The notes: generated by a model from the letters alone, not told the origin. Counted from the first letter of the stretch, positions 1 through 9,878 are shown. The stretch: DNA of 64,000 nucleotides from Candidatus Sodalis endolongispinus (GCF_018777395.1 NZ_JAFJYC010000002.1:372001-436000), one strand, 5' to 3'. Translations and numbers: made by a program.

Positions 1-275
1 AAACGCAGAGTAAACAGCAGGATGCCGGCGACGATCGCCAGCAGGCTGTGGGTGAAGCCGCGATGGCCGCAAAGACGGGCGATAGGGGAGGACGGCCAGG
101 TTAAGCGCTGCCCCAGTACCGATTTGGGGTGATCGATATCCGGCAGCAGACAGGTAAGCAAGCCGCCGGCGATAATATGCCACCAGTCCCCCTCGGCAAG
201 CGCAGGGGTGAGCGCCATTTTTTTGGCTAAAATGGTGCTGGCCAAGGCAAAGATAAAATGTCCTTCGGCGGTCAT
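1..275 (-). CDS. ydjM: YdjM-like inner membrane protein, 3' end cut by window edge
   Basis: The first 91 codons are visible on the minus strand from ATG at 273-275 and the gene runs off position 1. The product starts MTAEGHFIFALAS and contains LPDIDHPKS followed by CGHRGFTHS. The conserved Asp/His residues of these two motifs mark the YdjM/DUF457 family of membrane-bound putative metal-dependent hydrolases. The family's biochemical activity is not known. In E. coli ydjM is a LexA-regulated SOS gene, and a candidate LexA site lies just upstream here. No disruption is seen in the visible part, but intactness cannot be judged because the C-terminus is missing. Confidence 0.85.
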   Translation of the reverse strand, partial: MTAEGHFIFALASTILAKKMALTPALAEGDWWHIIAGGLLTCLLPDIDHPKSVLGQRLTWPSSPIARLCGHRGFTHSLLAIVAGILLFTLR

Positions 276-296
276 AGGCGGCACGGGGTAAAATAG

Positions 297-312
297 CTGG
301 TCATTTGTCCAG
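297..312. promoter_or_regulatory. candidate LexA (SOS) box of ydjM
   Basis: CTGGTCATTTGTCCAG has the CTG-N10-CAG core of LexA operators and is followed by TA. It lies 22 bases upstream of the ydjM start. The E. coli ydjM promoter carries LexA boxes, so the position fits. The central ten bases are less AT-alternating than the best boxes, so affinity is uncertain. Confidence 0.5.
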
Positions 313-368
313 TATAGAGCAATCCGGTGACGCCGGGAATAGGTTACCTTGTAACTTTTTCCTGCCGC

Positions 369-1130
369 TCAGCGCGCCAGCCAGCCGCCGTCTACCGCCA
401 GGGTGTAGCCGTTAACATAATCCGACGCCCTTGAGGCCAGAAAGACCGCTGGCCCCATCAGATCCGCAGGCAATCCCCAGCGGCCCGCGGGAATGCGCTC
501 AAGGATTGCTTGGCTGCGGGCCTCATCGTCGCGCAGTTGCCGGGTATTATTGGTCGCCATATACCCCGGCGCCAGCGCGTTCACATTAATGCCATATTGC
601 GCCCATTCGTTGGCCATCAGACGCGTAACGCCCATTACGGCACTTTTTGAGGCGGTATAGGATGGAACGCGAATACCGCCCTGGTAGGAGAGCATCGAGG
701 CAATATTGATAATTTTCCCGCCGTGGCCCTGGTGGATAAATTGACGGGCCGCCGCCTGAGCCATAAAGAACAGCGACTTGATATTGAGATCCATCACATC
801 GTCCCAATTTTTTTCGCTGAATTCGATAGCATCCTGGCGGCGAATAATACCGGCGTTATTGACCAAAATATCGATATGGCCAAAGGTCGCCACCGCCTGG
901 GTGATAATGGCGGGGATGACGGCGGTATCGCTCAAATCGGCCTTAATCGACAGAAAACGACGGCCGGTCGCCCCTACCTGTTGTGCGGTGTCGTCCGGCT
1001 CGACGATATTGACGCCGACGATGTCACAGCCGGCCTCCGCCAAGCCGACAGCCATACCCTGGCCAAGTCCGGTATCACAGCCGGTAATGACCGCGACTTT
1101 TCCCTGTAATGCAAAGCTCTCCAAGATCAT
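369..1130 (-). CDS. kduD: 2-dehydro-3-deoxy-D-gluconate 5-dehydrogenase KduD
   Basis: Cytosolic SDR-family enzyme that interconverts 3-deoxy-D-glycero-2,5-hexodiulosonate (DKII) and 2-keto-3-deoxygluconate in unsaturated uronate catabolism. The 253-residue product has the usual family length. The NAD-binding GxxxGxG motif is at residues 17-23, NNAG at 91-94, and the catalytic Ser145, Tyr158 and Lys162 (YTASK) are all present. AAGGTGG lies four bases before the ATG. It sits 75 bases behind kduI on the same strand, so the two probably form one kduI-kduD operon. No frameshift or stop is seen, which is notable given the decay around it. Confidence 0.93.
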   Translation of the reverse strand: MILESFALQGKVAVITGCDTGLGQGMAVGLAEAGCDIVGVNIVEPDDTAQQVGATGRRFLSIKADLSDTAVIPAIITQAVATFGHIDILVNNAGIIRRQDAIEFSEKNWDDVMDLNIKSLFFMAQAAARQFIHQGHGGKIINIASMLSYQGGIRVPSYTASKSAVMGVTRLMANEWAQYGINVNALAPGYMATNNTRQLRDDEARSQAILERIPAGRWGLPADLMGPAVFLASRASDYVNGYTLAVDGGWLAR

Positions 1131-1205
1131 AATGCCACCTTATTGTTCGCGGCCCGAGGCGACCGCCGGTGTTAAATATCTGCAGCCGGCCCGGCCGCCG
1201 CGGAA

Positions 1206-2042
1206 TTAGCGCAATTCGCTGACGCGCAGATGCTCCATATCGTCAAACACTTGGTTTTCGCCGACCATTCCCCAAATAAAGGTATAGTTTTTAGTGCCGA
1301 CACCGGCATGAATGGACCAACTGGGGGAGATAACCGCCTGCTGATTGCGCACCACCAGATGGCGCGTTTCCTGCGGCTGGCCCATCATATGGAACACGGC
1401 CGTCTCGGGGTCCATATTGAAATAAAAATACACCTCCATCCGCCGATCATGGGTGTGGCAGGGCATGGTATTCCATAAATTGCCTTCCGCCAGTTGGGTT
1501 AATCCCATGGTTAGCTGGCAGGTGGGCAAGACATCCGGCACGATGAATTTATGAATGGTACGGCGATTGCTGGTGACGTTGTCACCGATGGTCTGCGGCG
1601 TCGCCTCGTCCAGCGTGATCTTACGGTTGGGATAGGCGGTATGCGCCGGCGCGCTATTGTAATAAAACAGCGCGGGGTGCCAGACGCTTAGGCTCTCGAA
1701 GTGGAGAAGGCGCGCGCCCTGGCCGATATACAGCGCTTCTTGATGACCTATTTCATAGCGGCTGCCGTCGACGGTGATGACGCCCGGGCCGCCGATATTA
1801 ATAATGCCCATTTCGCGCCGCTCAAGGAAATAACTGACGCCCAGCTGCTTGCCTACCTCATCGCCAATGGTTACCGCCTGCGTCAACGGCTGAATGCCGC
1901 CGACGATAATGCGGTCAATGTGGCTATAGGTCATGGTGTATTGATCGGCGGCGAAAATGTGCTCAATAAGGAATTCGCGGCGCAGCCCCTCGGTATCCAA
2001 CCGGTTGGCATGGTCGCTGTGAATGCTTTGACGAACCTGCAT
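1206..2042 (-). CDS. kduI: 5-keto-4-deoxyuronate isomerase KduI
   Basis: Isomerises 5-keto-4-deoxyuronate (DKI), formed from unsaturated uronates, to DKII, the substrate of KduD. The open frame extends further upstream, but the start at 2040-2042 gives [11 protein letters not shown], matches the family N-terminus, gives the family length of 278 residues, and has AGAGG seven bases before it. The cupin metal-binding region [15 protein letters not shown] is intact, as is the C-terminal [13 protein letters not shown] segment. It is first in an operon with kduD and divergent from kdgF, which acts one step earlier. Confidence 0.93.
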   Translation of the reverse strand: MQVRQSIHSDHANRLDTEGLRREFLIEHIFAADQYTMTYSHIDRIIVGGIQPLTQAVTIGDEVGKQLGVSYFLERREMGIINIGGPGVITVDGSRYEIGHQEALYIGQGARLLHFESLSVWHPALFYYNSAPAHTAYPNRKITLDEATPQTIGDNVTSNRRTIHKFIVPDVLPTCQLTMGLTQLAEGNLWNTMPCHTHDRRMEVYFYFNMDPETAVFHMMGQPQETRHLVVRNQQAVISPSWSIHAGVGTKNYTFIWGMVGENQVFDDMEHLRVSELR

Positions 2043-2180
2043 GGTAGAGCCTCTTGTGGCAATCTGTGGGCATAAGCCCGGTAAGCGCGGCCGCAAAAAC
2101 GGGCCAACGGCGCGGGACGCCGTCACGTTTCTCTGCCGCGAACCTGTCATCATCATAAAACGGTCGGCACGCCAATTCAA

Positions 2181-2208
2181 TAATATTGAAATAATATTTT
2201 GATTTTAT
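2181..2208. promoter_or_regulatory. possible KdgR-type operator between kduI and kdgF
   Basis: This AT-rich stretch contains TTGAAATAATATTTTGATTT, an imperfect TGAAA...TTTxA dyad resembling the KdgR box that controls kdu and kdg genes in pectinolytic enterobacteria. It lies in the 280-base divergent control region. The match is by eye and no kdgR gene is in the window, so this is a suggestion only. Confidence 0.35.
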
Positions 2209-2322
2209 GAGGGCCGTCATGAATTTGGCAAATCGGTTAGGGAAGTCGGTGGCTTCGGTTTACACTGACCATACTATTTTCGGCGTTGGCCCTGGCGGCG
2301 GCGCGTCATGACGAGGAGCCTG

Positions 2323-2658
2323 ATGAAAACCTTCTATTTGGATAATGAAACCCCTTGGGAAGCGCTGGGCGGCGGCGTTAAACGCAAGGTGATGACCTGG
2401 AGTGATGAGCTGATGATGGTGTGCGTGCATTTCGCCAAAGGTGCGGTGGGAACGCCGCATAAGCATGAGATCCACGATCAAATTGCCTATGTGGCGGCGG
2501 GGCGGTTTGAGGTCACCATCTATGGCGAAACGCGCATTCTCGGGGTCGGCGACGCCTATCGGGCGGTAAAGGAACAGCTACACGGGGTCGTTGCGCTGGA
2601 GGAGAATAGCGTGCTTATCGATACCTTTACCCCCAAGCGCGACGATTTTCTGTCCTGA
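2323..2658 (+). CDS. kdgF: KdgF-like cupin, unsaturated uronate ring-opening protein
   Basis: Small cupin protein of 111 residues. KdgF converts the 4,5-unsaturated monouronates released from pectin, alginate or similar polymers into linear DKI, the substrate of KduI. The cupin motif with several histidines, GTPHKHEIHDQIAYV, is intact. An ATG at 2308 is also in frame, but the one at 2323 is preferred because AGGAG lies four bases upstream and the product then begins MKTFYLDNETPWE. It is transcribed divergently from kduI-kduD, so one control region could serve all three genes. Confidence 0.85.
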   Translation: MKTFYLDNETPWEALGGGVKRKVMTWSDELMMVCVHFAKGAVGTPHKHEIHDQIAYVAAGRFEVTIYGETRILGVGDAYRAVKEQLHGVVALEENSVLIDTFTPKRDDFLS

Positions 2659-2665
2659 CGGCGGT

Positions 2666-3331
2666 TTACTGGATGTGGGCCGCTTCCAGGGCCAGCAGCG
2701 AGGGGAGTTGCACCTGCGCCAGACACCAGCGCGGGTCGTCGCGCAGGCCGGCATCGGGCACGACTATCGAGCGCATACGCGCCGCCCGGGTGGCAATAAT
2801 GCCATTGAAGGAATCCTCAAGCGTAGAGCAGCGCAGCGGCGCAACGTCCAGTTCGGCGGCGGCGCGTAAATAGACTTCCGGGTGCGGCTTGCTGTAAGGA
2901 AGCGACTCCGCCGAGGCGATGACCTGGAAATAGTGCCGCAGCGAGAACATCTCCAATACTCGTTCCAGCATAAAACGCGGCGAGGCCGAAGCCAGACCGA
3001 TTTTCAGCCCGCAGTCCGCCGCCAGCGCCAGCGCCTGCTCTACGCCTGGCAGTAATGGCCGCTGCTGTTCAATCAACCCCAGCGCGCATTCAATGATACG
3101 TTCGCTGATTTCCTGGCGCGACGGGCCCTGCGAGGGAGAAGCCTGATACCAGAGACCCACCACCTCATTGATTCGTAATCCCAACGTGTCGGGCAGGGTG
3201 GCGGCGATGCTGGCCGCTTTACCCAATTCGGCGAACACCTTAAGCTCAGCCTGATGCCACAAGGGTTAGGAGTCAATAATTAGTCCATCCATGTCAAAAA
3301 TAACGGCTTGCTGCTTGGGGGGGGTTGCCAT
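2666..3331 (-). pseudogene. hxpB: hexitol phosphatase B (YniC-like HAD) with early stop
   Basis: Would encode a cytosolic HAD-superfamily sugar-phosphate phosphatase of about 220 residues. The start at 3329-3331 gives MATPPKQQAVIFDMDGLIIDS with the nucleophile motif DMDG. Codon 22 is then TAA (3266-3268) where relatives have Glu in SEPLW. Reading continues in the same frame as PLWHQAELKVFAELG to the normal C-terminus, including ASASP, PYSKPHP and the acidic motif LEDSFNG. A single GAA-to-TAA change is therefore the only lesion seen. The split leaves a 198-residue fragment without the catalytic aspartates, so activity is probably lost. Confidence 0.88.
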
Positions 3332-3493
3332 AATGAAACGTTTCCTGTGGTTAGCGGCCGACGCGCGTGCCGAGACGCGGGCGTGGAATAGCGATAGCAT
3401 AAAGGGCTTTTTAAGAAAACAATAAAGCAAAAAAAGTAAATTATAGATAAACTTAAGCAAATCGGACCTGCGTCGTTTTATCAAGGGGAGCAC

Positions 3494-3951
3494 ATGACGT
3501 ATCAGCAAACCGGCCGCCTGGCGGTTATTAAGCGGATTGCCGGGTGGGTTATCTTTATACCGGCAGTGATTTCGACCTTTATTTCGGTATTAAAATTCAT
3601 CGAGCAACATAGCGGTCCTAATCAAGGCATCAATGCGGTGGTGAGCGACTTTTTCCATGTCATTATCGATATGATGCGCTTTAATACGCCATTTCTGAAC
3701 GCCTTTTGGCATAATTCGCCGCAGCCGGATTTTAGCCGTGGTCTTTTTGCCAGTCCCAATCTGTTGTTTTGGGGAATTTATATTCTGGTTTTTATCGGCC
3801 TGGCGCTGCAGGCGTCCGGCGCGCCGAGCTTGAACAGCGCATTGTTATGCCGCGTCATACTATTTTGCTGCAGTTTTTCCCGCTGTACATCTTGCCGGTG
3901 ATCATTGCGGTTGTGGGGTATTTCGCCTTCAAACTGCTGGGCATGCTTTAA
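3494..3951 (+). pseudogene. yniB: YniB-like inner membrane protein, internal deletion and frameshift
   Basis: YniB is a small inner membrane protein of unknown function, about 178 residues in E. coli. The first part reads MTYQQTGRLAVIKRIAGWV and continues through two hydrophobic segments to FIGLALQASGA near 3820. The C-terminal part, AELEQRIVMPRHT followed by a hydrophobic helix, continues in another frame and ends at 3949-3951. Roughly 30 codons of the connecting region are missing at the junction, so one deletion explains both the gap and the frameshift. Its stop codon overlaps that of the convergent yniA. Confidence 0.85.
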
Positions 3952-4820
3952 TCGCCGGCGCCGGGGGTGAGCACCAGGTCGAGGTCGGCGGCCGCCGCCG
4001 GTATATGCTCACCGCCGAACAAAATAGCGTTTTTTAAGCGGTAATAAAGTTGATAGACCGGCTGGCGACGCACGAAGCTTTTATCCAGCGGCCAGACGCT
4101 TTGATAGCCGTCGTAAATCTGCGGCGGCATTTGGCTAAATAGCGGCAATGTGGCTAAATCACATTCGCGATCGCCCCAGTAGCTGGCGGGGTCAAACAGA
4201 AAACCGCCTTGATCGCTGTTGGCACAGTTATCCGGCCACAGGTCGCCATGCAGCAGGGAGGGTTGGGGCTGATGATCGTGCAGCTGCTGTTCGACCCGGT
4301 CGATAAGCGTGTCAATATCGCCAAACACCAGCCCTTTCTCCGCCGCCAACTGCAATTGCCAGCCGATACGTTGCTCGGCGAAAAAACGCGACCAGAGACG
4401 CTGCCAGGCGTTCGGCTGCGGCAGCGTGGAAAGATCATTGTCGTAATCCAGCCCGAACTGCGGTTGTTCGCTCCATTGATGCAAACGGGCCAGTTGTTGC
4501 CCGAAACGCCAGGCGCCGTGGGCGTCAAACGGGCGGGGCGGCAGATATTCCAGCAGCAGGAAGCTTTGATCCCGGGCGCTGCCTACGCCATAGACCCGCG
4601 GCACGCGGACGGTGTTGCTGCGCGCCAGCAAAGCGAGCTGGTACGCTTCATCGGCAAACTTTTGCAGCAGTTCATGGGCGTCGCTTTTGACAAAAATATG
4701 ATGAGCGCCATAACGCAAATACCACGCGGCGTGCAGTTCGCCGCCGGGTAATTCACGTCGTTCGAGGATCGTATTTTCGTCCAGGGTTTCGACCAGCAGA
4801 GTGCTGATGGCGTGCCACAT
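3948..4820 (-). CDS. yniA: fructosamine kinase family protein YniA
   Basis: Putative cytosolic kinase of the fructosamine/ketosamine-3-kinase family, thought to act on glycated amines. The product is 290 residues. It keeps the ATP-binding segment (ELPGGELHAAWYLRYG, then FVKSD), the catalytic HGDLWPDN loop and the metal-binding FDPASYWGDRECD motif. Two ATGs lie two codons apart at the start. The second (4818-4820) is chosen because AGGGGG is eight bases before it and relatives begin MWxAIS. The gene is intact and converges on broken yniB with overlapping stop codons. Confidence 0.88.
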   Translation of the reverse strand: MWHAISTLLVETLDENTILERRELPGGELHAAWYLRYGAHHIFVKSDAHELLQKFADEAYQLALLARSNTVRVPRVYGVGSARDQSFLLLEYLPPRPFDAHGAWRFGQQLARLHQWSEQPQFGLDYDNDLSTLPQPNAWQRLWSRFFAEQRIGWQLQLAAEKGLVFGDIDTLIDRVEQQLHDHQPQPSLLHGDLWPDNCANSDQGGFLFDPASYWGDRECDLATLPLFSQMPPQIYDGYQSVWPLDKSFVRRQPVYQLYYRLKNAILFGGEHIPAAAADLDLVLTPGAGD

Positions 4821-4837
4821 TGTCATTTCCCCCTAAA

Positions 4838-7428
4838 GTCGCCGGTAGGGGAATGGATGCGGCGAGGATGGACGCGACAAAATTGATTGCGCGCGCGGTG
4901 GAGGTTAACGCCGAGGTGCAAAGCCAATCGCTCAGCATTGTCACCGGGCGCAATCGGGTGAATGTCGCGGGCAGCGGTGACGGAAACGTTCGCCGATGCG
5001 CAGGGCGATAAGCCGGAATATGCTCTGGACGTGGCGGGCCTGGGTGGCATGTATGCCAAGAAAATCGTCATGGTGGGGACTGAAAAAGGCGTAGGCGTAC
5101 GTAACGCTGGTGAACTGGGCGCCGGCGTCGGCGAGTTGAGTCTCAGCGCCGCCGGCCGGCTGGAGAATCGCGGCAGCATGCAGAGTCAGGAGACTCTGGC
5201 GTTAGCCGGCGAGGGGGATGTCATTAATACCGGATGTCTTATTACGCACAGTAATGCCAGACTCTCCGCCGCCGAAACACTCTTTAATACCGGCAGCCTG
5301 CGGGCGGGGGGCGATATCACGCTGGACGCCAAACGCGTCGATATGACGGGCGACAGCCTGCTGTCGGCCGGCAGCGATGCCCAGGGACAATTGACCCGGG
5401 CGGGCAATCTGATGATGACCAGTCAAGGACCATTGATAGCGCAGGGCTACAATCAGGCCACGGGCGCTCTGATGGTATGCGGAAGCGAGGTGGATTTAGC
5501 CGGCAGCCGGACCTCCGGCACAGACATTATGTTGTCAGCAAACCAAGGCACCCTTTGCACCGATGGTGCTCAGGTCTGCGGCGGCAAAATCACTGCGCGC
5601 GCCGCGACATCATTTACCAACAATAACGGCCGGTTGAGCGCCAATATGCTAACGCTGGTAGCCCAGGAAATTTCCAATCGGCTCGGCACGCTGGAGCAGC
5701 GGGGGGATGATCTGCTGCAGTTAAAAGTACACCAATTAAATAATCATCAGGGTCTGGTGTCCACCAACGGGGATATGCTTATCAGGACGGCATGGGTTGA
5801 TAACCGCGGGGGAAGGATTATCGTCAACGGCCCTAATCTGTCGCTAAGAACCAAGATATTGGACAATCAAGGCGGGACCATCAAGTTACTGGGTAACGGT
5901 CGAATGGCCCTAACCGCGGAGCGTCTGAATGACTATCAGGGTATCTTATGGTCCACCGGCGCCATGTTGCTTACAGGCGAACAGCTCGATCTGACGCAAA
6001 GCGTTACCCGGGCGCAATCGTTGTCGCTAACGGCCACCCACTTGCAGCATCAAAGGAGAATCATGTGGCAATTGGGCGCGGGTCAAATGAAGCTGCTGGG
6101 CAGCGGCGAAGCGGATAATCGCGGCGTCTGGATCCAAAGCGGCGGCGCTTTGTGGCTGAAGTCAGGTTATCTGAATAACCCCGGCGGCACACGGCAGCCT
6201 TTTCTTGCAGGCCGAGCGCGGCACCAACAATGTCTATGGTCACCTGCAGGGCAGCCGTGATGTGACGCTCAAATCCAATAAACTCGACAACCAGGGGGGA
6301 CGATTGCTGGCGCTCGGTGGCGATGCGCAACTGGAGACGCAACTGGTGATTGTTAATACCGGGGGACAGATAGAGGTAAAAAATCGGCTAAGCACGCGCA
6401 GCCAACATTTGATGAATGCTTATGGCGTCATGGCCAGTGACGAGGTGACGGTCAATACCCGGCGTAAGTCGCTCAGCAACACCGGCGGCAGTGTGTCGGC
6501 AAAGAGGGGACTACGGATAACCAGCGGCCCGCTGGAAAACAACGGCGGCCGGTTGCAGTCCGGCGGCAATTTGGTTATTGATACCCGCAACAGCGCGCTG
6601 TGCAATCGTTTTACCGTTAATGCCGTAATCAACTGCGGTGCGGATCTGTTCCTCGACACCGGCGATATAGACAATACGTCGGGCATGATCACCGCCGCAG
6701 GCAGGACTGAGATTGTTGGCGGCGCAGTCAAAAATGTCAAAGGAATGCTGGCGACGGCGCGAGGCATGAAACTGTTGAGCCGCTCGCTGGACAATGAGGG
6801 TGGCAATGTGCAGGCCGGCGCGTTGTTAGTGGTCAACACCGGCGCGTTGGACAATACCGCCGGCCGCATCAGGGCCGCGGGAGTGGCCCGCATCAACAGC
6901 CGAGAATTTGACAATTGCGGCGGCTGCCTGCAGACGGGAAGAGATCTGCATATCGATACTCAGGGCCAGCGGTTGATTAATGCATACAACAGCTTCGCCG
7001 GCATCCTTGCCGGGGGAAATCTGACGCTTCACGCCGGCCAGATAGACAATACGGCGGGATTGATTAACGCCTCAGGCGTGAGCTGCGTGACCAGCGACGC
7101 GCTGCTCAACACACGTGGTCGCCTGCAGTCGGGAGAATACCTGCAACTTGATACCCATGGACAGCGCTTGAGTAATATTAATAGCGTCAATACCGGCATT
7201 CTCAGCGGCGGTGACTTATGGTTGCACGCCGGTGAAATAGACAATACCTCCGGCATCATAGTCGCCGTCGGTGAAACCCGGGTTAGCCGCACCGTGCTTA
7301 ACAACCTCGACGGCAGACTTTTTACCGACCCGGCCCTGGTGCTGTTGTCGCCGACGTTGACCCTTCCGGGCGTCATGCTGGACGACGGGGCTCCCACCCC
7401 GTGCCGAGTCAAATCGCACCCCCTGTGA
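4838..7428 (+). pseudogene. remnant of a large filamentous-haemagglutinin (FhaB/CdiA) exoprotein gene
   Basis: These genes encode multi-thousand-residue adhesins or contact-dependent toxins exported by the TpsB/CdiB outer membrane partner. The remnant starts inside the TPS secretion domain (MDATKLIARAVEVNAEVQ, then GRNRVN). After a shift near 4970 it continues YALDVAGLGGMYAKKI and NAGELGAGVGELSL. A second shift lies near 6200. It then runs through many degenerate beta-helix repeats of the type LDNxGGxxxxxGxLxI and LYLDTGDIDNTSG until TGA at 7426-7428. There is no signal peptide, no C-terminal toxin and no partner transporter in the window. The left end abuts the yniA promoter region, so the 5' part was deleted. 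It is dead for secretion. Confidence 0.88.
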
Positions 7429-7503
7429 ACCCCGTCCACAGCGCCGCCGTGCCGCGGGGTGACGCAATAATGAGAAATGCCCCTACGCCGGCAGCGCAGA
7501 ATG

Positions 7504-8323
7504 TTATGCCGCAGCGATAAACGCCGCGATGCGGCGCCGGTCGGTTTCTTCGACGGGGTTGTAGACAATCAAACTCAAGTCCGGCCGCGCGTCAACCGCA
7601 AAGGACGAAAATTCCAGGGTTATCGTGCCCAGTTTGCGGATGGCGCAAATGTTTAACGCCGTTGCTGTCCGTCTGCACATCCTCATCGCGCCACATGGCA
7701 GCAAATTCTGGACTCGACTGGCTTAATTCCGCCACCAGATGCGCGACCTCGGTATCCGCGCCGGCACGGGCCGCGTCGCGACGAAAAGAAGCGACTACCA
7801 GCCGGGCCACGGATTGCCAATCTCCTTGCACCGTGCGCATGCGCGGTTCGCAAAACATCAGGCGCAGGATATTGCGTTCGGCGGGGGCAAGCTGGCCATA
7901 ATCGGTGAATACCGCCGCGGCGGCTTGATTTCAGGCGATAACGTCCCAGGTGGCGGTGCGTACGGTGGCAGGACTGTCGGTAAGCACGTCCAGCACGCGC
8001 TGCAGACGTGGCGTGATGGCATCACAGGCGCGATAACGGACCTCGGGCAGGCGACCGAGGCCGAGTAAAAACAGGTGCTCACGCTCCGCTTCCGTCAGCT
8101 TCAGCGCCTGCGCCAGCCTGTCTAGCACCGCTGCCGAGGGTTTCCCGCCACGACCCTGTTACAGCCAGGTGTACCAGGTGGCGCTAATATGGGCGAGCTG
8201 CGCGAGCTCTTCGCGGCGCAATCCCGGCGTGCGCCGGCGGCCGGCGTCAAAACCGAAGGCGGCGGGATCCAGTTTGGTGCGTCGCTGGCGCAGGTAGGCG
8301 CCAAGCACATTACCGTGGGGCAT
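7504..8323 (-). pseudogene. XRE/MmyB-type transcriptional regulator, three lesions
   Basis: Would encode a DNA-binding regulator with an N-terminal XRE helix-turn-helix and a C-terminal MmyB-like ligand-binding domain. From ATG 8321-8323 the reading is MPHGNVLGAYLRQRRTKLDP and RRTPGLRREELAQLAHIS. Codon 55 is TAA (8159-8161, Glu in the usual LEQGRG), and codon 131 is TGA (7931-7933, Trp in the usual WDVLAWN). After SSPEFAAMWRDEDVQTDSNG and LRHPQTG the frame shifts near 7635 before TITLEFSSFAVD and LIVYNP. It is divergent from an SDR gene, a common arrangement in which the regulator controls its oxidoreductase neighbour. Confidence 0.85.
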
Positions 8324-8425
8324 CTTCACTACCTGTTACTGTTTATACCCGTATAAAGTCACTACTTTAACAGGATAATTAGTCTGGCTACAATGCCTAC
8401 ACGATAGCGATAGCGGAGATGACGC

Positions 8426-9303
8426 ATGAAAGTATTTATCACGGGGGCGACCGGCTGGGTCGGCTCAGCGGTAGTGGCTGAATTACTCAAATCAGGACAT
8501 CAGGTAACCGGTTTGGTGCGTTCGCGCGACAAGGCGGCGACGTTGACGGCCAGTGGCGCCGTGGCATTGCCCGGTACCCTTGACGATCTGACACTGCTGC
8601 GCCAGGCCGCTCAAGCGGCGGATGCGGTTATCCACACCGCGTTTAATCATGATTTTTCCCGCTTTGCCCAGAGTGCGCAGCAAGGCCGTCTGGCGATTGA
8701 AACCTTGGGCGGCGCGTTAAAAGGCTCGACGCGACCGCTGTTGGTGACCGCCGGGCTGGCCCATCTCACGCCGGGGCGGGTCGCGACAGAGCAAGACGTC
8801 GCACCCACCGAACCCCGTTACCCGCGCCAATCTGAAGCCGCGGCGATGGCACTGGTGGCGCAGGGGGTACGGGCTGGCATTGTCAGACTGGCGGCGTCGG
8901 TCCACGGTAGTGGCGATCATGATTTTATTGCCGCCTTGGTCAGTCTGGCGCGCGAGAAGGGGGTGTCCGCTTTTCTGGATGACGGCCAGAACGTTGGACG
9001 GGCGTGTACCGTTCTGACGCCGCGCGTCTGTATCGGCTGGTGCTGGAGCAAGACCATCCCGAGCCTGTTTACCATGCCGTTGCCGACGAAAGCGTCACCG
9101 GCAAGACTCTTGCCGAGGTGATTGGCGCGCGATTAGGTCTGCCGGTCGCCTCACGTGGGCGTGACCATTTTGGCTGGTTAGCTAATTTTCTCGGCGCGGA
9201 TATGCCGGCATCAAGTGCGCACACGCGATCGGCGCTGGGCTGGACGCCGACCGGCCCGGATATGATAACGGATGTGCGCCATGGGGATTACTTCGTGGGC
9301 TGA
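8426..9303 (+). pseudogene. SDR-family NAD(P)-binding oxidoreductase, one-base deletion
   Basis: Would encode an extended/atypical SDR of about 290 residues with the nucleotide-binding motif TGATGWVG at residues 6-13. The substrate is unknown. The frame is open through SVHGSGDHDFIAAL and DDGQN, then breaks near 8993. Adding one C after AAC restores reading through NRWTGVYRSDAARLYRLVLE to a normal C-terminus (HTRSALGWTPTGPDMITD). A single-base deletion is thus the only lesion seen. The broken divergent MmyB-type regulator next to it suggests the pair decayed together. Confidence 0.85.
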
Positions 9304-9835
9304 AACGGACCCAGCCTCGGTACGAGGCCATGCGCACGGGGTAACGCCGCAGCGCTTCGGGGAGGCCCGCTGCGGGCCTCCATCGCCTGCTCAGACCGGG
9401 CATGGCGGGACGCGATGCGCGCAATGCACCCCTATCCCTTAGTTCACCCTTATTCCCCCTACCGCCTATGCCGCTTTCCCCATAGGCAGATAGCCATAGT
9501 CCCGTCCTCAGCCGATTTACCTATTTACTCCCCTCTGGAGCCCTGATTCCCCCTGCGCAATCAGCCATGCTAACCCTATCCTGACGCTCAGCGCCGCGAG
9601 GTTAACCCCGCCGCTGCGGCGATTTCGCTCGTCCGGCGTGCCGCTGCCGCCGGTTAATTACGCGGACGTGGCGACGTAAAGATGTGGTCTTGCCGGATAA
9701 GTGATACCATAGCGCCGAAAGCGACCTGCCGTTGGCGCGGTGGGTGATGAGTGAAGCTGATTGCCTGCCAAACTCGCGATTGTTGGTTAGTTGGCAGCGC
9801 AATCAGTTGATATTGACAAGAAAGATGAAACGTAA
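9304..9835. other. intergenic, no gene recognised
   Basis: This stretch between the broken SDR gene and the thrS leader has no convincing reading frame or RNA gene. GGAGGCCCGCTGCGGGCCTCC at 9360-9380 is a strong hairpin but has no T-run after it. E. coli has pfkB and ydiYZ in this neighbourhood and nothing resembling them is seen. Confidence 0.5.
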
Positions 9836-9856
9836 GTGATCTTGCGTAGGGATCAC
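9836..9856 (+). promoter_or_regulatory. thrS leader operator hairpin (tRNA-Thr anticodon mimic)
   Basis: GTGATC and GATCAC form a stem closing a loop that contains CGU at -34 to -32 relative to the thrS ATG. In E. coli, threonyl-tRNA synthetase represses its own translation by binding a leader domain that imitates the tRNA-Thr anticodon arm, with CGU at this same distance. Another CGU lies at -48 to -46. The stem, loop and spacing are seen; the regulation is inferred from the E. coli system. Confidence 0.6.
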
Positions 9857-9878
9857 CACTGCATTATAAGGAAACCGC

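Noticed and set aside
3266..3268. Stop codon in hxpB as recoding or selenocysteine
   Set aside because: The codon is TAA, not TGA, replaces Glu in relatives, and no stimulatory structure is evident.
9360..9380. Strong GC hairpin after the SDR pseudogene as a terminator
   Set aside because: The stem is perfect, but no T-run follows on either strand.
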